From positions 2,603,822 through 2,667,821 of the forward strand of contig NZ_KQ483358.1 of the NCBI RefSeq assembly GCF_001432305.1: 64,000 bases of DNA. The letters run 5' to 3'. Made by a program: the position numbers and the translations under genes. Origin of the DNA: Curvibacter sp. PAE-UM. Lineage in GTDB: Bacteria; Pseudomonadota; Gammaproteobacteria; Burkholderiales; Burkholderiaceae_C. Shown here in pieces: positions 53,406 through 64,000 of the stretch; the first letter of the stretch is position 1, and the number at the start of each line of letters is the position of its first letter. The notes under the pieces were generated by a model, which was not told the origin of the DNA, made no database searches, and worked only from the letters and a program-made list of their open reading frames with translations.

Positions 53406-54010
53406 TCTGGGTTCCCTTCGATACGCATGGGCGTGCGCTGGGGCGCGTACGCCTGCAAAAAACATTCGATGATCTGAACCGTCCTGGCGGCCTGCTGCGG
53501 CGCTGTCGGTGCCATGCCGAAGAGGTGCAGATCCCGCTGCGTGCCGGTCAACATGCTCAGCAGCATATCGGCCGCAAAATCAACGTCGCCCTCGCGCAGT
53601 TCGCCACGTGCCATGGCCTCATGCAACAAGCGGGCCAATTCGACCGCAGCGACCTGCCAGGCCTCACAAACCGCACGCGCCAGCTCGGGGAAACGCGGCG
53701 ACTCGGCCACGAGCATGCGGTGCAGGGCCAGCCCCTGCTCGCTCATGGTCTTGGTCTGGAAAGACTCGGCAAAACGCAGCAAGTCCTGGCGCACCGAACC
53801 CGAGCGGGCCACCAGATCGAGCAGCAGTTCATTGACGAGCCCGGTCAGCGCCTCGCGGAACAGGCTGTCCTTGCTGCCGTAGTGGTGGTAAAGCGTCTGC
53901 TTGACGACGCCGGCCCGGCGTGCAATGTCGTCCACGCAGGCGCCATAGCCCTTCTCGCAAAAAATGCTGAGGGCTGCATCGAGAATGCGCGCGCGCGTGT
54001 CCGCTGTCAT
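53402..54010 (-). CDS. TetR-family repressor of the efflux operon
   Basis: 202 residues. N-terminal HTH: TRARILDAALSIFCEKGYGA, DDIARRAGVVKQTLYHHYGSKD. The C-terminal ligand domain is TetR_C-type and should bind a pump substrate. It is the first gene of the operon it probably represses, so control is by autoregulation. A perfect 8-bp inverted repeat in the promoter spacer upstream is the likely operator. Confidence 0.92.
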   Translation of the reverse strand: MTADTRARILDAALSIFCEKGYGACVDDIARRAGVVKQTLYHHYGSKDSLFREALTGLVNELLLDLVARSGSVRQDLLRFAESFQTKTMSEQGLALHRMLVAESPRFPELARAVCEAWQVAAVELARLLHEAMARGELREGDVDFAADMLLSMLTGTQRDLHLFGMAPTAPQQAARTVQIIECFLQAYAPQRTPMRIEGNPE

Positions 54011-54063
54011 GGTGGTTGGGCTGGGAATCCGGCTTGACGAACATCAAGTCTGGAAGGGACCCG

Positions 54064-54088
54064 ATCATACTAGACTGATGAGTCTAGT
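54064..54088 (-). promoter_or_regulatory. TetR operator within the efflux-operon promoter
   Basis: Perfect inverted repeat ACTAGACT-GATG-AGTCTAGT (54069-54088). On the operon strand a good -10, TATGAT, occupies 54069-54064 immediately after it, so the palindrome fills the -35/-10 spacer. The -35 itself is poor. This is the expected place for TetR repression. Confidence 0.75.
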
Positions 54089-54125
54089 GCTTGTCGCGAC
54101 CGTAAAGTACGGTGAAGCCCGCAAA

Positions 54126-54158
54126 GCAAAAAGGGCCACGGCATGTGCGTGACCCTTT
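54126..54158 (-). terminator. terminator after tRNA-Val
   Basis: On the tRNA strand: stem AAAGGGTCACG / CGTGGCCCTTT (one mismatch) with loop CACATGC, followed by TTTGCTTTGC. It begins about eight bases after the tRNA CCA. Confidence 0.8.
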
Positions 54159-54165
54159 GCAAAGA

Positions 54166-54240
54166 TGGTGGGCGATACATGGATCGAACATGTGACCCCT
54201 GCAGTGTGAATGCAGTGCTCTACCGCTGAGCTAATCGCCC
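54166..54240 (-). tRNA. tRNA-Val (anticodon CAC)
   Basis: 75 bases including an encoded CCA. Acceptor stem GGGCGAT/ATCGCCC, D arm GCTC-AGCGGTA-GAGC, anticodon arm CTGCA-TTCACAC-TGCAG giving anticodon CAC, and T arm ACATG-TTCGATC-CATGT. All four stems pair. It reads GTG codons, frequent in this GC-rich genome. A dedicated terminator follows. Confidence 0.96.
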
Positions 54241-54309
54241 TGAATTCGTGCTGAAAGCGCGTGTCTCTTCAGGAAAAAAAAGATTATGCCACAAGTTGCA
54301 TGGAGCTCT

Positions 54310-55011
54310 TCATGCCTGCAGACGCCAGACCGTCTTGCCGCCACTGGCCTTGTCGAGCTGGGCCAGCAGATCCTCGTGCGCCGAGAGTTCCTGCTCGGAC
54401 GCGGCCAGCACCGGCAGTTCAAATCGGCTCAGATCCACCCGCTCGAAACTCCCGGCCGTGCCGGACGTTTCGGCCACGTCGATCAGCAGCGCGTCCTGGC
54501 CCCGCGTGAGGTTGATGTAGACGTCGGCCAGCAGTTCGGCGTCCAGCAGCGCGCCGTGCAGGGTGCGCCCGGAGTTGTCCACACCGAGACGGTCGCACAA
54601 GGCATCCAGGGAGTTGCGCTTGCCCGGGTACATCTCCTTGGCCATGGCCAGGGTGTCGGTCACGCTGGCGACGAACTGGGCGAAGCGCGGCTTGCCGACG
54701 AGCTCCAGTTCCTTGTTGAGGAAACCGACGTCGAAGGCCGCGTTATGGATGATGATCTCGGCGCCCTGCAGATAGGCCAGGATCTCCTCGGCCACTTCGG
54801 CGAACCTGGGTTTGTCGCGCAGGAACTCGTTGCTGATGCCGTGCACACGCAGCGCGTCCTCGTGGCTGTCGCGCCCGGGGTTCAGGTAGAAGTGCAGGTT
54901 GTTGCCGGTGAGCTTGCGGTTGAGCAGCTCCACACAGCCGATTTCGATGATGCGGTCGCCGCCTTCGGCGGACAGGCCCGTGGTTTCCGTGTCGAGAAAG
55001 ATCTGGCGCAT
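54310..55011 (-). CDS. dnaQ: DNA polymerase III epsilon subunit (3'-5' proofreading exonuclease)
   Basis: 233 residues. DEDDh exonuclease motifs are all present: ExoI FLDTETTGL (Asp7, Glu9), ExoII IIHNAAFDVGFL and ExoIII TLHGALLDAELLADV with the catalytic His. The C-terminal region after about 185 links to the alpha subunit. It removes mismatched bases during replication. It lies 23 bp after fdx on the same strand, a neighbourhood that makes cotranscription with the isc operon possible. Confidence 0.96.
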   Translation of the reverse strand: MRQIFLDTETTGLSAEGGDRIIEIGCVELLNRKLTGNNLHFYLNPGRDSHEDALRVHGISNEFLRDKPRFAEVAEEILAYLQGAEIIIHNAAFDVGFLNKELELVGKPRFAQFVASVTDTLAMAKEMYPGKRNSLDALCDRLGVDNSGRTLHGALLDAELLADVYINLTRGQDALLIDVAETSGTAGSFERVDLSRFELPVLAASEQELSAHEDLLAQLDKASGGKTVWRLQA

Positions 55012-55034
55012 GGGTCAGATCATAGCGGCACGAC

Positions 55035-55373
55035 TCAGTGATTTTCCTTCGCGTGGTTGATGGAGTACTTGGGTATTTCCACCACCACATCCTGCTGCGC
55101 CAGGATGGCCTGGCAGCTCAGGCGCGACTGGGGTTCCAGGCCCCAGGCGCGGTCCAGCAGGTCTTCCTCGTTCTCGTCCGGTTCGTTAAGCGAGTCGTAG
55201 CCCTTGCGCACGATGACGTGGCAGGTCGTGCAGGCACAGCTCATGTCGCAGGCGTGCTCGATGTTGATGTGGTTGTCCAGCATGGCCTCGCAGATCGAGG
55301 TGCCGGCGGGCGCCTTGATCTCGGCGCCCTGCGGGCAGTACTCGGGATGGGGCAGGATCTTGATGACGGGCAT
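55035..55373 (-). CDS. fdx: ISC-type [2Fe-2S] ferredoxin
   Basis: 112 residues. Cluster ligands Cys42, Cys48, Cys51 and Cys87 in ACDMSCACTTC and LSCQ, the adrenodoxin-type spacing. It supplies electrons for assembly on IscU. Last gene of iscR-iscS-iscU-iscA-hscB-hscA-fdx; 26 bp after hscA. No iscX follows; dnaQ does. Confidence 0.96.
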   Translation of the reverse strand: MPVIKILPHPEYCPQGAEIKAPAGTSICEAMLDNHINIEHACDMSCACTTCHVIVRKGYDSLNEPDENEEDLLDRAWGLEPQSRLSCQAILAQQDVVVEIPKYSINHAKENH

Positions 55374-55399
55374 ACGGGGTACTCAGGGTAGGGGTCGTA

Positions 55400-57256
55400 T
55401 CAGACGGCTGCGATATTCTTGCCTGCAAGGGCCTGCTGGATGCCACGGTTCATGCGCAGCGCGGCGAAGGCTTCGGTGCCCTTGGCCAGGGCTTCGGTGG
55501 CGGCATCGATGACAGCCGCCTCATCCTGCGTGCGGATGGTCTCCAGCGTGGCCATCAGGCCGTCGAGGGCACTGCGTTCTTCGGTCGAAAGCAGGTCGCC
55601 ATCGGCCGCCAGCGCCGTGCGGGTGGCCATCAGCATGCGGTCAGCCTCGACGCGGGCCTCCACCAGCGCGCGGGCACGCATGTCTTCCTGCGCGGTGCTG
55701 AAACTTTCCTGCAGCATCCTGGCGATCTGCTCGTCACCGAGACCATAGGACGGCTTGACGGTGATGCTGGCCTCCACGCCGCTGGCCTGCTCGCGCGCGC
55801 CGACCTGCAGCAGGCCGTCGGCGTCGATGGTGAAGGTCACGCGGATGCGTGCCGCGCCGGCTGCCATGGGCGGGATGCCGCGCAGTTCGAACCTCGCCAG
55901 GCTGCGACAGTCGGCCACCAGGTCGCGTTCGCCCTGCACCACGTGCAGGGCCAGGGCGGTCTGGCCGTCCTTGTAGGTAGTGAAGTCCTGCGCCATCGCA
56001 GTGGGGATGGTCTGGTTGCGCGGCACGATGCGCTCCACCAGGCCGCCCATGGTCTCGATACCCAGGGACAGCGGAATCACGTCCAGCAGCAGCAGGTCGC
56101 CGCCCGGGTTGTTGCCAGCCAGCTGGTTGGCCTGGATGGCCGCGCCCAGCGCCACCACCTCGTCCGGGTTCAGGTTGATCAGCGGCTCGCGGCTGAAGAA
56201 CTCGCCCACCGTGCGGCGGATCACCGGCATGCGGGTGGAGCCGCCGACCAAAACCACGCCCTGCACTTCGTCCACGGTCAGCTTGGCGTCGCGCAGCACC
56301 TTGCGCACAGCCGTCATGGTGCGCGCAGTCAGCGCCGAGGTGCAGGCCTCGAACTGGTCGCGGTTCAGTGACAGATCCACCGTGCCGCTGGAGAGCTCCA
56401 GTTCGGCGGTGACGATCTCCTCGTCCGACAGGGCTTCCTTGGCCTCGCGGGCCTCGACCATGATGCGGGCCTGGTCTTCGGGGGTATCGGCGCTCAGGCC
56501 GGCTTCCGCGAGCATCCACTCGGCCAGGGCGCGGTCGTAGTCGTCGCCGCCCAGGGCCGAGTCGCCGCCGGTGGCGATGACTTCGAACACGCCCTTGCTC
56601 AGGCGCAGGATGGAGATGTCGAAAGTACCGCCACCCAGGTCGTACACGGCGTAGATGCCCTCGCTGGCATTGTCCAGGCCATAGGCGATGGCGGCGGCCG
56701 TGGGCTCGTTGATCAGGCGCAGCACGTTGAGGCCGGCCAGCTGGGCCGCGTCCTTGGTAGCCTGGCGCTGCGCGTCGTCGAAATAGGCCGGTACCGTGAT
56801 GACCGCACCGTAGAGATCGTCGTTGAAGCTGTCTTCGGCGCGATAGCGCAGTGTGGCCAGGATCTCGGCGCTGACCTCCACCGGGGTCTTCTCGCCATCG
56901 ATCGTGCGCACACGCACCATGCCAGGCGCATCGATCAATGCATAAGGCAGCTTGCCGGGCTGGCTCACATCGGCCAGGCCACGCCCCATCAGGCGCTTGA
57001 CCGAGGCTATGGTATTGCCCGGGTCATTGATCTGCTGTGCCAGCGCATCAAAGCCGATCTGCCGGCCGCCCTGGGGCAGGTAGCGCACCACCGAAGGCAG
57101 GATCACGCGGCCCTGGGCATCGGGCAGGCACTCGGCCACGCCACTGCGCACAGCGGCCACCAGGGAATGGGTGGTACCCAGGTCGATGCCCACCGCGATA
57201 CGCCGCTGGTGCGGGTCGGGTGCCTGGCCGGGTTCGGAAATCTGCAGCAGTGCCAT
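55400..57256 (-). CDS. hscA: Fe-S assembly Hsp70 chaperone HscA
   Basis: 618 residues. Hsp70 nucleotide-binding domain with [62 protein letters not shown] and GGSTRMPVI, followed by a substrate-binding domain with [13 protein letters not shown]. HscA with HscB recognises the LPPVK sequence of IscU and promotes cluster transfer. It lies 30 bp after hscB. Confidence 0.97.
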   Translation of the reverse strand: MALLQISEPGQAPDPHQRRIAVGIDLGTTHSLVAAVRSGVAECLPDAQGRVILPSVVRYLPQGGRQIGFDALAQQINDPGNTIASVKRLMGRGLADVSQPGKLPYALIDAPGMVRVRTIDGEKTPVEVSAEILATLRYRAEDSFNDDLYGAVITVPAYFDDAQRQATKDAAQLAGLNVLRLINEPTAAAIAYGLDNASEGIYAVYDLGGGTFDISILRLSKGVFEVIATGGDSALGGDDYDRALAEWMLAEAGLSADTPEDQARIMVEAREAKEALSDEEIVTAELELSSGTVDLSLNRDQFEACTSALTARTMTAVRKVLRDAKLTVDEVQGVVLVGGSTRMPVIRRTVGEFFSREPLINLNPDEVVALGAAIQANQLAGNNPGGDLLLLDVIPLSLGIETMGGLVERIVPRNQTIPTAMAQDFTTYKDGQTALALHVVQGERDLVADCRSLARFELRGIPPMAAGAARIRVTFTIDADGLLQVGAREQASGVEASITVKPSYGLGDEQIARMLQESFSTAQEDMRARALVEARVEADRMLMATRTALAADGDLLSTEERSALDGLMATLETIRTQDEAAVIDAATEALAKGTEAFAALRMNRGIQQALAGKNIAAV

Positions 57257-57286
57257 CGTTGTTCTATTCAGGTTCAGGGCGAATTG

Positions 57287-57814
57287 TCACCCGAGCCGGC
57301 TTTCCATCTTCTCGTAGCGGGCTTCGATGTCACGGGCAAAACGCTCGATGAACATCAGCGCCCTCACCTGCGCCACAGCGCCGGCGTAATCCTTGGCCTG
57401 GTCCAGAAGTTGCTCGCAGCGCTGCAGCAAACCCTTGCGACTGCGGCCGACCTCGTCATTCAGGGCATCGAGAGCCGGAATGTCCTGGGCCTCGTCCAGC
57501 GCCTCGCGCCATTCCATCTGCTGCATCAGGAACTCGGCTGGCATGGCCGTGTTGTTCTCGGCGTTCACCGGCGCACCGTGCAGTTCGCAAAGGTAGGCGG
57601 CCCGTCGGAGCGGGTCCTTCAAGCGCTGGTAGGCCTCGTTGATGCGCACCGACCACTGCATGGCCACGCGTTGGGCCGCTGCCCCCTGCGCGGAGAACTT
57701 GTCCGGATGGGCCTCGCGCTGCAGGTCTTTCCACCGCGTATCAATGGCAGCGCGGTCCTGGGTGAACTGCTGCGGCAGGCCGAAGAGTTCGAAGTCGTCG
57801 GACTGGAGATTCAC
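57287..57814 (-). CDS. hscB: Fe-S assembly J-protein HscB
   Basis: 175 residues. J domain 1-75 with the intact HPD motif His36-Pro37-Asp38 in [10 protein letters not shown]. The C-terminal three-helix domain binds IscU. Its stop overlaps the iscA... rather, its ATG end overlaps the iscA stop by four bases (57811-57814), so translation is coupled. It activates HscA. Confidence 0.95.
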   Translation of the reverse strand: MNLQSDDFELFGLPQQFTQDRAAIDTRWKDLQREAHPDKFSAQGAAAQRVAMQWSVRINEAYQRLKDPLRRAAYLCELHGAPVNAENNTAMPAEFLMQQMEWREALDEAQDIPALDALNDEVGRSRKGLLQRCEQLLDQAKDYAGAVAQVRALMFIERFARDIEARYEKMESRLG

Positions 57815-58134
57815 ACCCGGAACGATTCACCGCATCCGCAACGATCACGCTCGTTCGGATTGTTGAAACGGAAACCCTCGTTCAGGCCTTCGCGCACATA
57901 GTCGAGCTGGGTGCCGTCGATGTAGGACAGGCTCTTGGGATCGATCAGCACCTTGACGCCGTGGTCTTCGAACACGATGTCTTCCGAGGCGATCTCGTCC
58001 ACGTACTCCAGCTTGTAGGCCAGGCCCGAGCAGCCCGTGGTCTTGACACCCAGGCGCACGCCCACACCCTTGCCACGTTTGCTCAGGTAGCGAGTCACAT
58101 GCCGTGCTGCGGCTTCAGTCAGGGATACAGCCAT
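57811..58134 (-). CDS. iscA: Fe-S cluster assembly protein IscA
   Basis: 107 residues. The three conserved cysteines are Cys35 ([10 protein letters not shown]), Cys99 and Cys101 (CGCGESF). A-type carrier that binds iron or clusters for delivery to targets. Start [13 protein letters not shown] at 58134 matches the family. There are 65 bp between the iscU stop and this ATG, containing no separate gene. Confidence 0.96.
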   Translation of the reverse strand: MAVSLTEAAARHVTRYLSKRGKGVGVRLGVKTTGCSGLAYKLEYVDEIASEDIVFEDHGVKVLIDPKSLSYIDGTQLDYVREGLNEGFRFNNPNERDRCGCGESFRV

Positions 58135-58199
58135 GGTTCTTTTCCGTCGTGGGCAGAGGCGCACCCTGCGGTACCGCCCTGCTCCACAAGCTTGCTGGT

Positions 58200-58586
58200 T
58201 TAGTGCGCGTGTTTCTTGCGGTAGTCGTCCACCGCGGCCTTGATGGCGTCTTCGGCCAGGATGGAGCAGTGGATCTTGACCGGCGGCAGGGCCAACTCTT
58301 CGGCGATTTCGCTGTTCTTCAGCGCCGCAGCCTGGTCCAGCGTCTTGCCCTTGACCCATTCCGTCACCAGCGAACTGGAAGCAATGGCCGAACCGCAGCC
58401 GTAGGTCTTGAAGCGCGCATCCTCGATGACACCGGTGCTCGGGTTCACCTTGATCTGCAGCTTCATCACGTCACCGCAGGCGGGCGCGCCCACCATGCCG
58501 GTACCGACCGTGTCATCGCCCTTGTCGAAGGAGCCGACGTTGCGCGGGTTTTCATAGTGATCAACGACTTTTTCAGAATATGCCAT
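58200..58586 (-). CDS. iscU: Fe-S cluster scaffold IscU
   Basis: 128 residues. Cluster ligands Cys37 (GAPACGDVM), Cys64 ([11 protein letters not shown]) and Cys107, with Asp39. The HscA recognition motif LPPVK is at 100-104. Clusters are built here from IscS sulfur and iron, then passed to IscA and other targets. It lies 26 bp after iscS. Confidence 0.97.
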   Translation of the reverse strand: MAYSEKVVDHYENPRNVGSFDKGDDTVGTGMVGAPACGDVMKLQIKVNPSTGVIEDARFKTYGCGSAIASSSLVTEWVKGKTLDQAAALKNSEIAEELALPPVKIHCSILAEDAIKAAVDDYRKKHAH

Positions 58587-58612
58587 GGTCTTGCCTCTTT
58601 AATCAGTCAATC

Positions 58613-59833
58613 TCAATGGGCGGCCCACTGGATGGTGCTCAGGTCCACGCCGTCCTGGAACATCTCCCACAGGGGGCTGAGCTCGCGCAGCTTGGCCACG
58701 TTGTGCTTGATGGTCGTGATGGCGTAATCGATTTCTTCTTCGGTCGTGAAACGGCCGATGGTCATGCGCAGGCTGCTGTGCGCCAGTTCGTCGCTACGGC
58801 CCAGGGCGCGCAGCACATAGCTGGGTTCCAGGCTGGCTGAGGTGCAGGCCGAGCCGCTGGATACTGCCAGCCCCTTGATCCCCATGATCAGCGACTCACC
58901 CTCGACGAAGTTGAAGCTCATGTTCAGGTTCTGCGGCACGCGCTTTTCCAGGCTGCCATTGATATAGACCTGCTCGATGTCCTTCAGGCCGTCGAGCAGG
59001 CGCTGCTGCAGCTTGCGGGCCTTGGCCAGGTCCTGGGCCATCTCGGCCTTGGCGATGCGGAAGGCCTCGCCCATGCCGACAATCTGGTGGGTCGGCAGGG
59101 TGCCCGAGCGCATGCCACGCTCATGGCCGCCGCCGTGGATCTGCGCCTCGATGCGCACGCGCGGCTTGCGACGAACGTAGAGCGCGCCGATGCCCTTGGG
59201 GCCGTAGGTCTTGTGGGCCGTCATGCTCATCAGGTCGATGGGCAGCTTGTTCATGTCGATCTCGACCCGGCCGGTCGCCTGGGCGGCATCCACATGCAGC
59301 AGGATGCCCTTTTCACGGCAATAGGCACCGATGGCGGGAATGTCCTGGATCACACCGATTTCGTTGTTCACGAAAAGGATGCTGATGAGGATGGTGTCGG
59401 GACGGACGGCTGCCTTCAGCGCATCCAGATTCACCAGCCCGTCTTCCTGCACGTCCAGGTAGGTCACGTCGAAACCCTGGCGCTCCAGTTCTCGCATGGT
59501 GTCCAGCACGGCCTTGTGCTCGGTCTTCAGGGTGATCAGGTGCTTGCCCTTGCCCTTGTAGAACTGGGCCGCGCCCTTGAGGGCCAGGTTGATCGATTCG
59601 GTGGCGCCGGAAGTCCAGACGATCTCGCGCGGATCGGCGCCGATGAGTTCGGCCACCTGGACACGCGCCTTTTCCACGGCTTCCTCGGCCTCCCAGCCCC
59701 AGGCGTGGCTGCGCGAAGCCGGGTTGCCGAAATGCTCACGCAACCAGGGAATCATGGCATCCACCACGCGCGGATCGCAAGGCGTGGTGGCACCGTAATC
59801 CATGTAAATCGGAAAGTGGGGCGTCATGTCCAT
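58613..59833 (-). CDS. iscS: cysteine desulfurase IscS
   Basis: 406 residues, the group I NifS/IscS size. PLP lysine Lys208 in [10 protein letters not shown], histidine in [11 protein letters not shown], and the mobile-loop catalytic Cys in [14 protein letters not shown] near 330. It supplies sulfur from cysteine for clusters and tRNA thiolation. ATG at 59833 is used; a second at 59827 (MTPHFPIY) fits relatives equally. 55 bp after iscR. Confidence 0.96.
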   Translation of the reverse strand: MDMTPHFPIYMDYGATTPCDPRVVDAMIPWLREHFGNPASRSHAWGWEAEEAVEKARVQVAELIGADPREIVWTSGATESINLALKGAAQFYKGKGKHLITLKTEHKAVLDTMRELERQGFDVTYLDVQEDGLVNLDALKAAVRPDTILISILFVNNEIGVIQDIPAIGAYCREKGILLHVDAAQATGRVEIDMNKLPIDLMSMTAHKTYGPKGIGALYVRRKPRVRIEAQIHGGGHERGMRSGTLPTHQIVGMGEAFRIAKAEMAQDLAKARKLQQRLLDGLKDIEQVYINGSLEKRVPQNLNMSFNFVEGESLIMGIKGLAVSSGSACTSASLEPSYVLRALGRSDELAHSSLRMTIGRFTTEEEIDYAITTIKHNVAKLRELSPLWEMFQDGVDLSTIQWAAH

Positions 59834-59888
59834 ACAGGTCTAGAAAAACGAACGGTCAATGAAGTGAAGTGGCGCAGGCGTGGCCGGA

Positions 59889-60425
59889 TCAGGGCTTGGA
59901 AAAGGCATTCCCCAGCGCAAACACCGAATTGGGGGCGTTGACACGCACTGGCTTGACCACCGGGGCGCTGGAAATGGCCCGCTTGACCATGGGCTTGTCT
60001 TCGATGGTGATGCCCTTGGCCAGCTGGTCGTCGACCAGCTTTTGCAGGGTGACCGAGTCCAGGAACTCGACCATGCGGGTGTTCAGGGAAGCCCAGAGCT
60101 CGTGCGTCATGCAACGGCCGCCGTCGCCCAGGCAGTTTTCCTTGCCGCCGCACTGGGTGGCGTCGATGGGCTCGTCCACCGACAGGATGATGTCGGCCAC
60201 GGTGATCTCGGCCGCCTTGCGCGCCAGGGTGTAGCCGCCGCCGGGACCCCGGGTGGATTCGACCAGCTCGTGGCGACGCAGCTTGCCGAAGAGTTGTTCC
60301 AGGTAGGACAGGGAAATCTGCTGCCGCTGGCTGATGGCGGCCAGGGTCACAGGGCCGTTGCTCTGACGCAGGGCCAGATCAATCATGGCGGTGACCGCAA
60401 AGCGGCCTTTGGTCGTGAGGCGCAT
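59889..60425 (-). CDS. iscR: Fe-S regulator IscR (Rrf2 family)
   Basis: 178 residues. The N-terminal winged helix is MRLTTKGRFAVTAMIDLA ... ISLSYLEQLFGKLRRHELVES. Cluster ligands Cys92, Cys98, Cys105 and His108 match the E. coli set. When carrying a [2Fe-2S] cluster it represses its own operon; apo-protein regulates other genes. First gene of the isc operon. AGGAG precedes the ATG by six bases and an IscR-type site overlaps the promoter. Confidence 0.97.
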   Translation of the reverse strand: MRLTTKGRFAVTAMIDLALRQSNGPVTLAAISQRQQISLSYLEQLFGKLRRHELVESTRGPGGGYTLARKAAEITVADIILSVDEPIDATQCGGKENCLGDGGRCMTHELWASLNTRMVEFLDSVTLQKLVDDQLAKGITIEDKPMVKRAISSAPVVKPVRVNAPNSVFALGNAFSKP

Positions 60426-60439
60426 GGCAAGCTCCTATT

Positions 60440-60461
60440 CCGAGTAATGGACTCAAGTTTA
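60440..60461 (-). promoter_or_regulatory. iscR promoter with IscR-type palindrome
   Basis: On the isc strand an extended -10, TGCTAAACT (TAAACT at 60461-60456), is followed by CTTGAGT-CCATT-ACTCGG, an inverted repeat with GAGT/ACTC arms (60442-60445 and 60451-60454). This resembles type 1 IscR sites, which pair an ACT/AGT-type dyad around an AT-rich centre. The start point would fall inside the palindrome, giving a leader of about 24 bases. Confidence 0.65.
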
Positions 60462-60463
60462 GC

Positions 60464-60487
60464 AAAAAACCCAGCTGCGCGCTCGGG
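60464..60487 (-). terminator. terminator after uvrB
   Basis: On the uvrB strand: CCC(G)AGC - GCGCA - GCTGGG, one bulged base, followed by six Ts. It sits directly upstream of the iscR promoter and insulates it from uvrB readthrough. Confidence 0.6.
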
Positions 60488-60536
60488 ATAGCGGCAAAGC
60501 AGCGCAAGTGCTTGTCAACAAAGGGATTTCTCCAGC

Positions 60537-62663
<2,127 letters not shown>

Positions 62664-62729
62664 GTCGACCTGATAGGGACGGTTTCCGGAGCCCGTTAAA
62701 ATTAGGGCTAACCCGAAAGAATACGTCAT

Positions 62730-62758
62730 TCCGGTGCCGGGTGCAGCCCGCTGCCGGA
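62730..62758 (+). other. hairpin in the aminotransferase leader
   Basis: TCCGG (62730-62734) pairs with CCGGA (62754-62758) and CGGG (62738-62741) with CCCG (62747-62750) around a TGCAG loop. It ends 44 bp before the start codon. A ribosome or transcript control element is possible; it is not followed by a T tract, so not a terminator. Confidence 0.4.
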
Positions 62759-62802
62759 GTGGCATGAATCCACCCGCTTCACCACTTTTCCAAGGAACCG
62801 AC

Positions 62803-63999
62803 ATGTCCATGTTCTCCGCCGTCGAAATGGCACCGCGCGACCCCATCCTGGGTCTGAACGAACAGTTCAACGCCGACACCAACCCCAAGAAGGTCAACTT
62901 GGGTGTGGGTGTGTATTTCGACGACAACGGCAAGCTGCCCCTGCTGCAGTGCGTACAGGCCGCCGAGAAGGCCATGATGGACAAACCCACCGCCCGCGGT
63001 TACCTGCCCATCGACGGCATTGCCGCCTATGACGCCGCCGTCAAGGGCCTGGTCTTCGGCGCCGACAGCGAGCCGGTCAAGAGCGGCCGGGTCGCCACCA
63101 TCCAGGGCATCGGCGGTACCGGCGGCCTGAAGATCGGCGCCGACTTCCTCAAGAAGCTCAACCCGAACGCCAAGGTGCTGATCTCCGACCCGAGCTGGGA
63201 AAACCACCGCGCCCTGTTCACCAGCGCCGGCTTCGAAGTCGGCAGCTACCGCTATTACGACGCGGCCAAGCGTGGTGTGGACTTCGCCGGCATGCTGGCC
63301 GACATCCAGGCCGCTCCGGCCGGCACCATCGTGCTGCTGCACGCCTGCTGCCACAACCCCACCGGCTACGACATCACCGCCGCCCAGTGGGACCAGGTGA
63401 TCGCCGCGATCAAGGCCAAGGGCCTGGTGTCCTTCCTCGACATGGCCTACCAGGGCTTCGGCAACGGCATCCAGGAAGACGGCGCCGTGATCGGCAAGTT
63501 CGTCGCCGCCGGCCTGGACTTCTTCGTCTCCACCAGCTTCTCCAAGAGCTTCAGTCTTTATGGCGAGCGCGTCGGCGCCCTGAGCGTGCTGTGTGCCAGC
63601 AAGGATGAAGCCGACCGCGTGCTGAGCCAGCTCAAGATCGTGATCCGCACCAACTACAGCAACCCGCCCACCCATGGCGGCGCCGTGGTAGCTGCCGTGC
63701 TGAACAACCCCGAGCTGCGCGCCCTGTGGGAAAAGGAGCTGGGCGAGATGCGCGTGCGCATCAAGGCCATGCGCCAGACGCTGGTCGACGGCCTCAAGGC
63801 CGCCGGCGTGAAACAGGACATGAGCTTCATCACCACCCAGATCGGCATGTTCAGCTACTCGGGCCTGAGCAAGGAGCAGATGGTGCGCCTGCGCAGCGAG
63901 TTCGGCATCTACGGCACCGACACCGGCCGCATGTGCGTGGCCGCACTCAACAGCAAGAACATCGACTACGTCTGCCAGGCGATTGCCAAGGTGGTGTGA
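62803..63999 (+). CDS. aspartate/aromatic amino acid aminotransferase (class I)
   Basis: 398 residues, complete; the stop is the last codon but one base of the window. PLP lysine is Lys248 in [16 protein letters not shown]. Other class I motifs: [58 protein letters not shown] and the substrate Arg region [10 protein letters not shown]. It transfers amino groups between aspartate or aromatic amino acids and 2-oxoglutarate (AspC/TyrB group). AAGGA sits at ribosome-binding distance from ATG 62803. Whether it prefers aspartate or aromatics cannot be told from sequence. Confidence 0.93.
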   Translation: MSMFSAVEMAPRDPILGLNEQFNADTNPKKVNLGVGVYFDDNGKLPLLQCVQAAEKAMMDKPTARGYLPIDGIAAYDAAVKGLVFGADSEPVKSGRVATIQGIGGTGGLKIGADFLKKLNPNAKVLISDPSWENHRALFTSAGFEVGSYRYYDAAKRGVDFAGMLADIQAAPAGTIVLLHACCHNPTGYDITAAQWDQVIAAIKAKGLVSFLDMAYQGFGNGIQEDGAVIGKFVAAGLDFFVSTSFSKSFSLYGERVGALSVLCASKDEADRVLSQLKIVIRTNYSNPPTHGGAVVAAVLNNPELRALWEKELGEMRVRIKAMRQTLVDGLKAAGVKQDMSFITTQIGMFSYSGLSKEQMVRLRSEFGIYGTDTGRMCVAALNSKNIDYVCQAIAKVV

Positions 64000-64000
64000 G

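Overview
The window is dense, high-GC bacterial chromosome. Its gene content points to a betaproteobacterium of the order Burkholderiales, most likely family Comamonadaceae: class I PHA operon in phaC-phaA-phaB order, iscRSUA-hscBA-fdx operon, pyruvate dehydrogenase operon whose E3 carries a lipoyl domain, gentisate pathway, a Bug-type binding protein, and short GC-rich intergenic hairpin repeats. This placement comes from gene content and order; no database search was possible.

Layout. 1-3610 (minus): PHA synthesis (phaB partial, phaA, phaC). 3691-7726: small membrane protein, pgeF, a zeta-class GST isomerase, a membrane diguanylate cyclase and a small monooxygenase-fold protein. 7787-13751: a MarR regulator divergent from gentisate dioxygenase, fumarylpyruvate hydrolase and a TRAP transporter (dctQ, dctM, dctP). 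That transporter is interrupted by two different non-coding elements: a hairpin repeat between dctQ and dctM, and a 273-bp inverted-repeat element between dctM and dctP. 13840-19725: secreted or poorly known proteins (one AT-richer), an isochorismatase-like hydrolase, acuI, a C40 peptidase with a promoter that predicts a leaderless mRNA, DUF302 and an alpha/beta hydrolase. 19775-27660: a small secreted protein, a two-partner secretion pair (TpsB, TpsA) behind four 10-bp-spaced TGTAAC-type hexamers, and a DUF4124 protein coupled to a J-like/membrane/trypsin-like fusion.

27747-37072: pyruvate dehydrogenase operon (aceE, aceF, lpdA) divergent from a PAS histidine kinase and FixJ-type regulator. 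37147-42625: folD, oligopeptidase A, a periplasmic glutaredoxin-like protein, rpiA, pyrD. 42644-47679: LysR regulator divergent from two paralogous alpha/beta hydrolases and a Bug solute-binding protein, then an FAD oxidoreductase. 47726-54010: TetR-controlled RND efflux operon. 54166-54240: tRNA-Val(CAC). 54310-60425: dnaQ and the complete isc operon with an IscR-type site at its promoter. 60537-63999: uvrB and an aromatic/aspartate aminotransferase.

Most genes are conserved housekeeping or central metabolism. The less ordinary material is the pair of elements inside the TRAP operon, the periodic operator upstream of the secretion pair, the J-like/protease fusion, the leaderless C40 gene, and the LysR/hydrolase/Bug unit, whose substrate is unknown.
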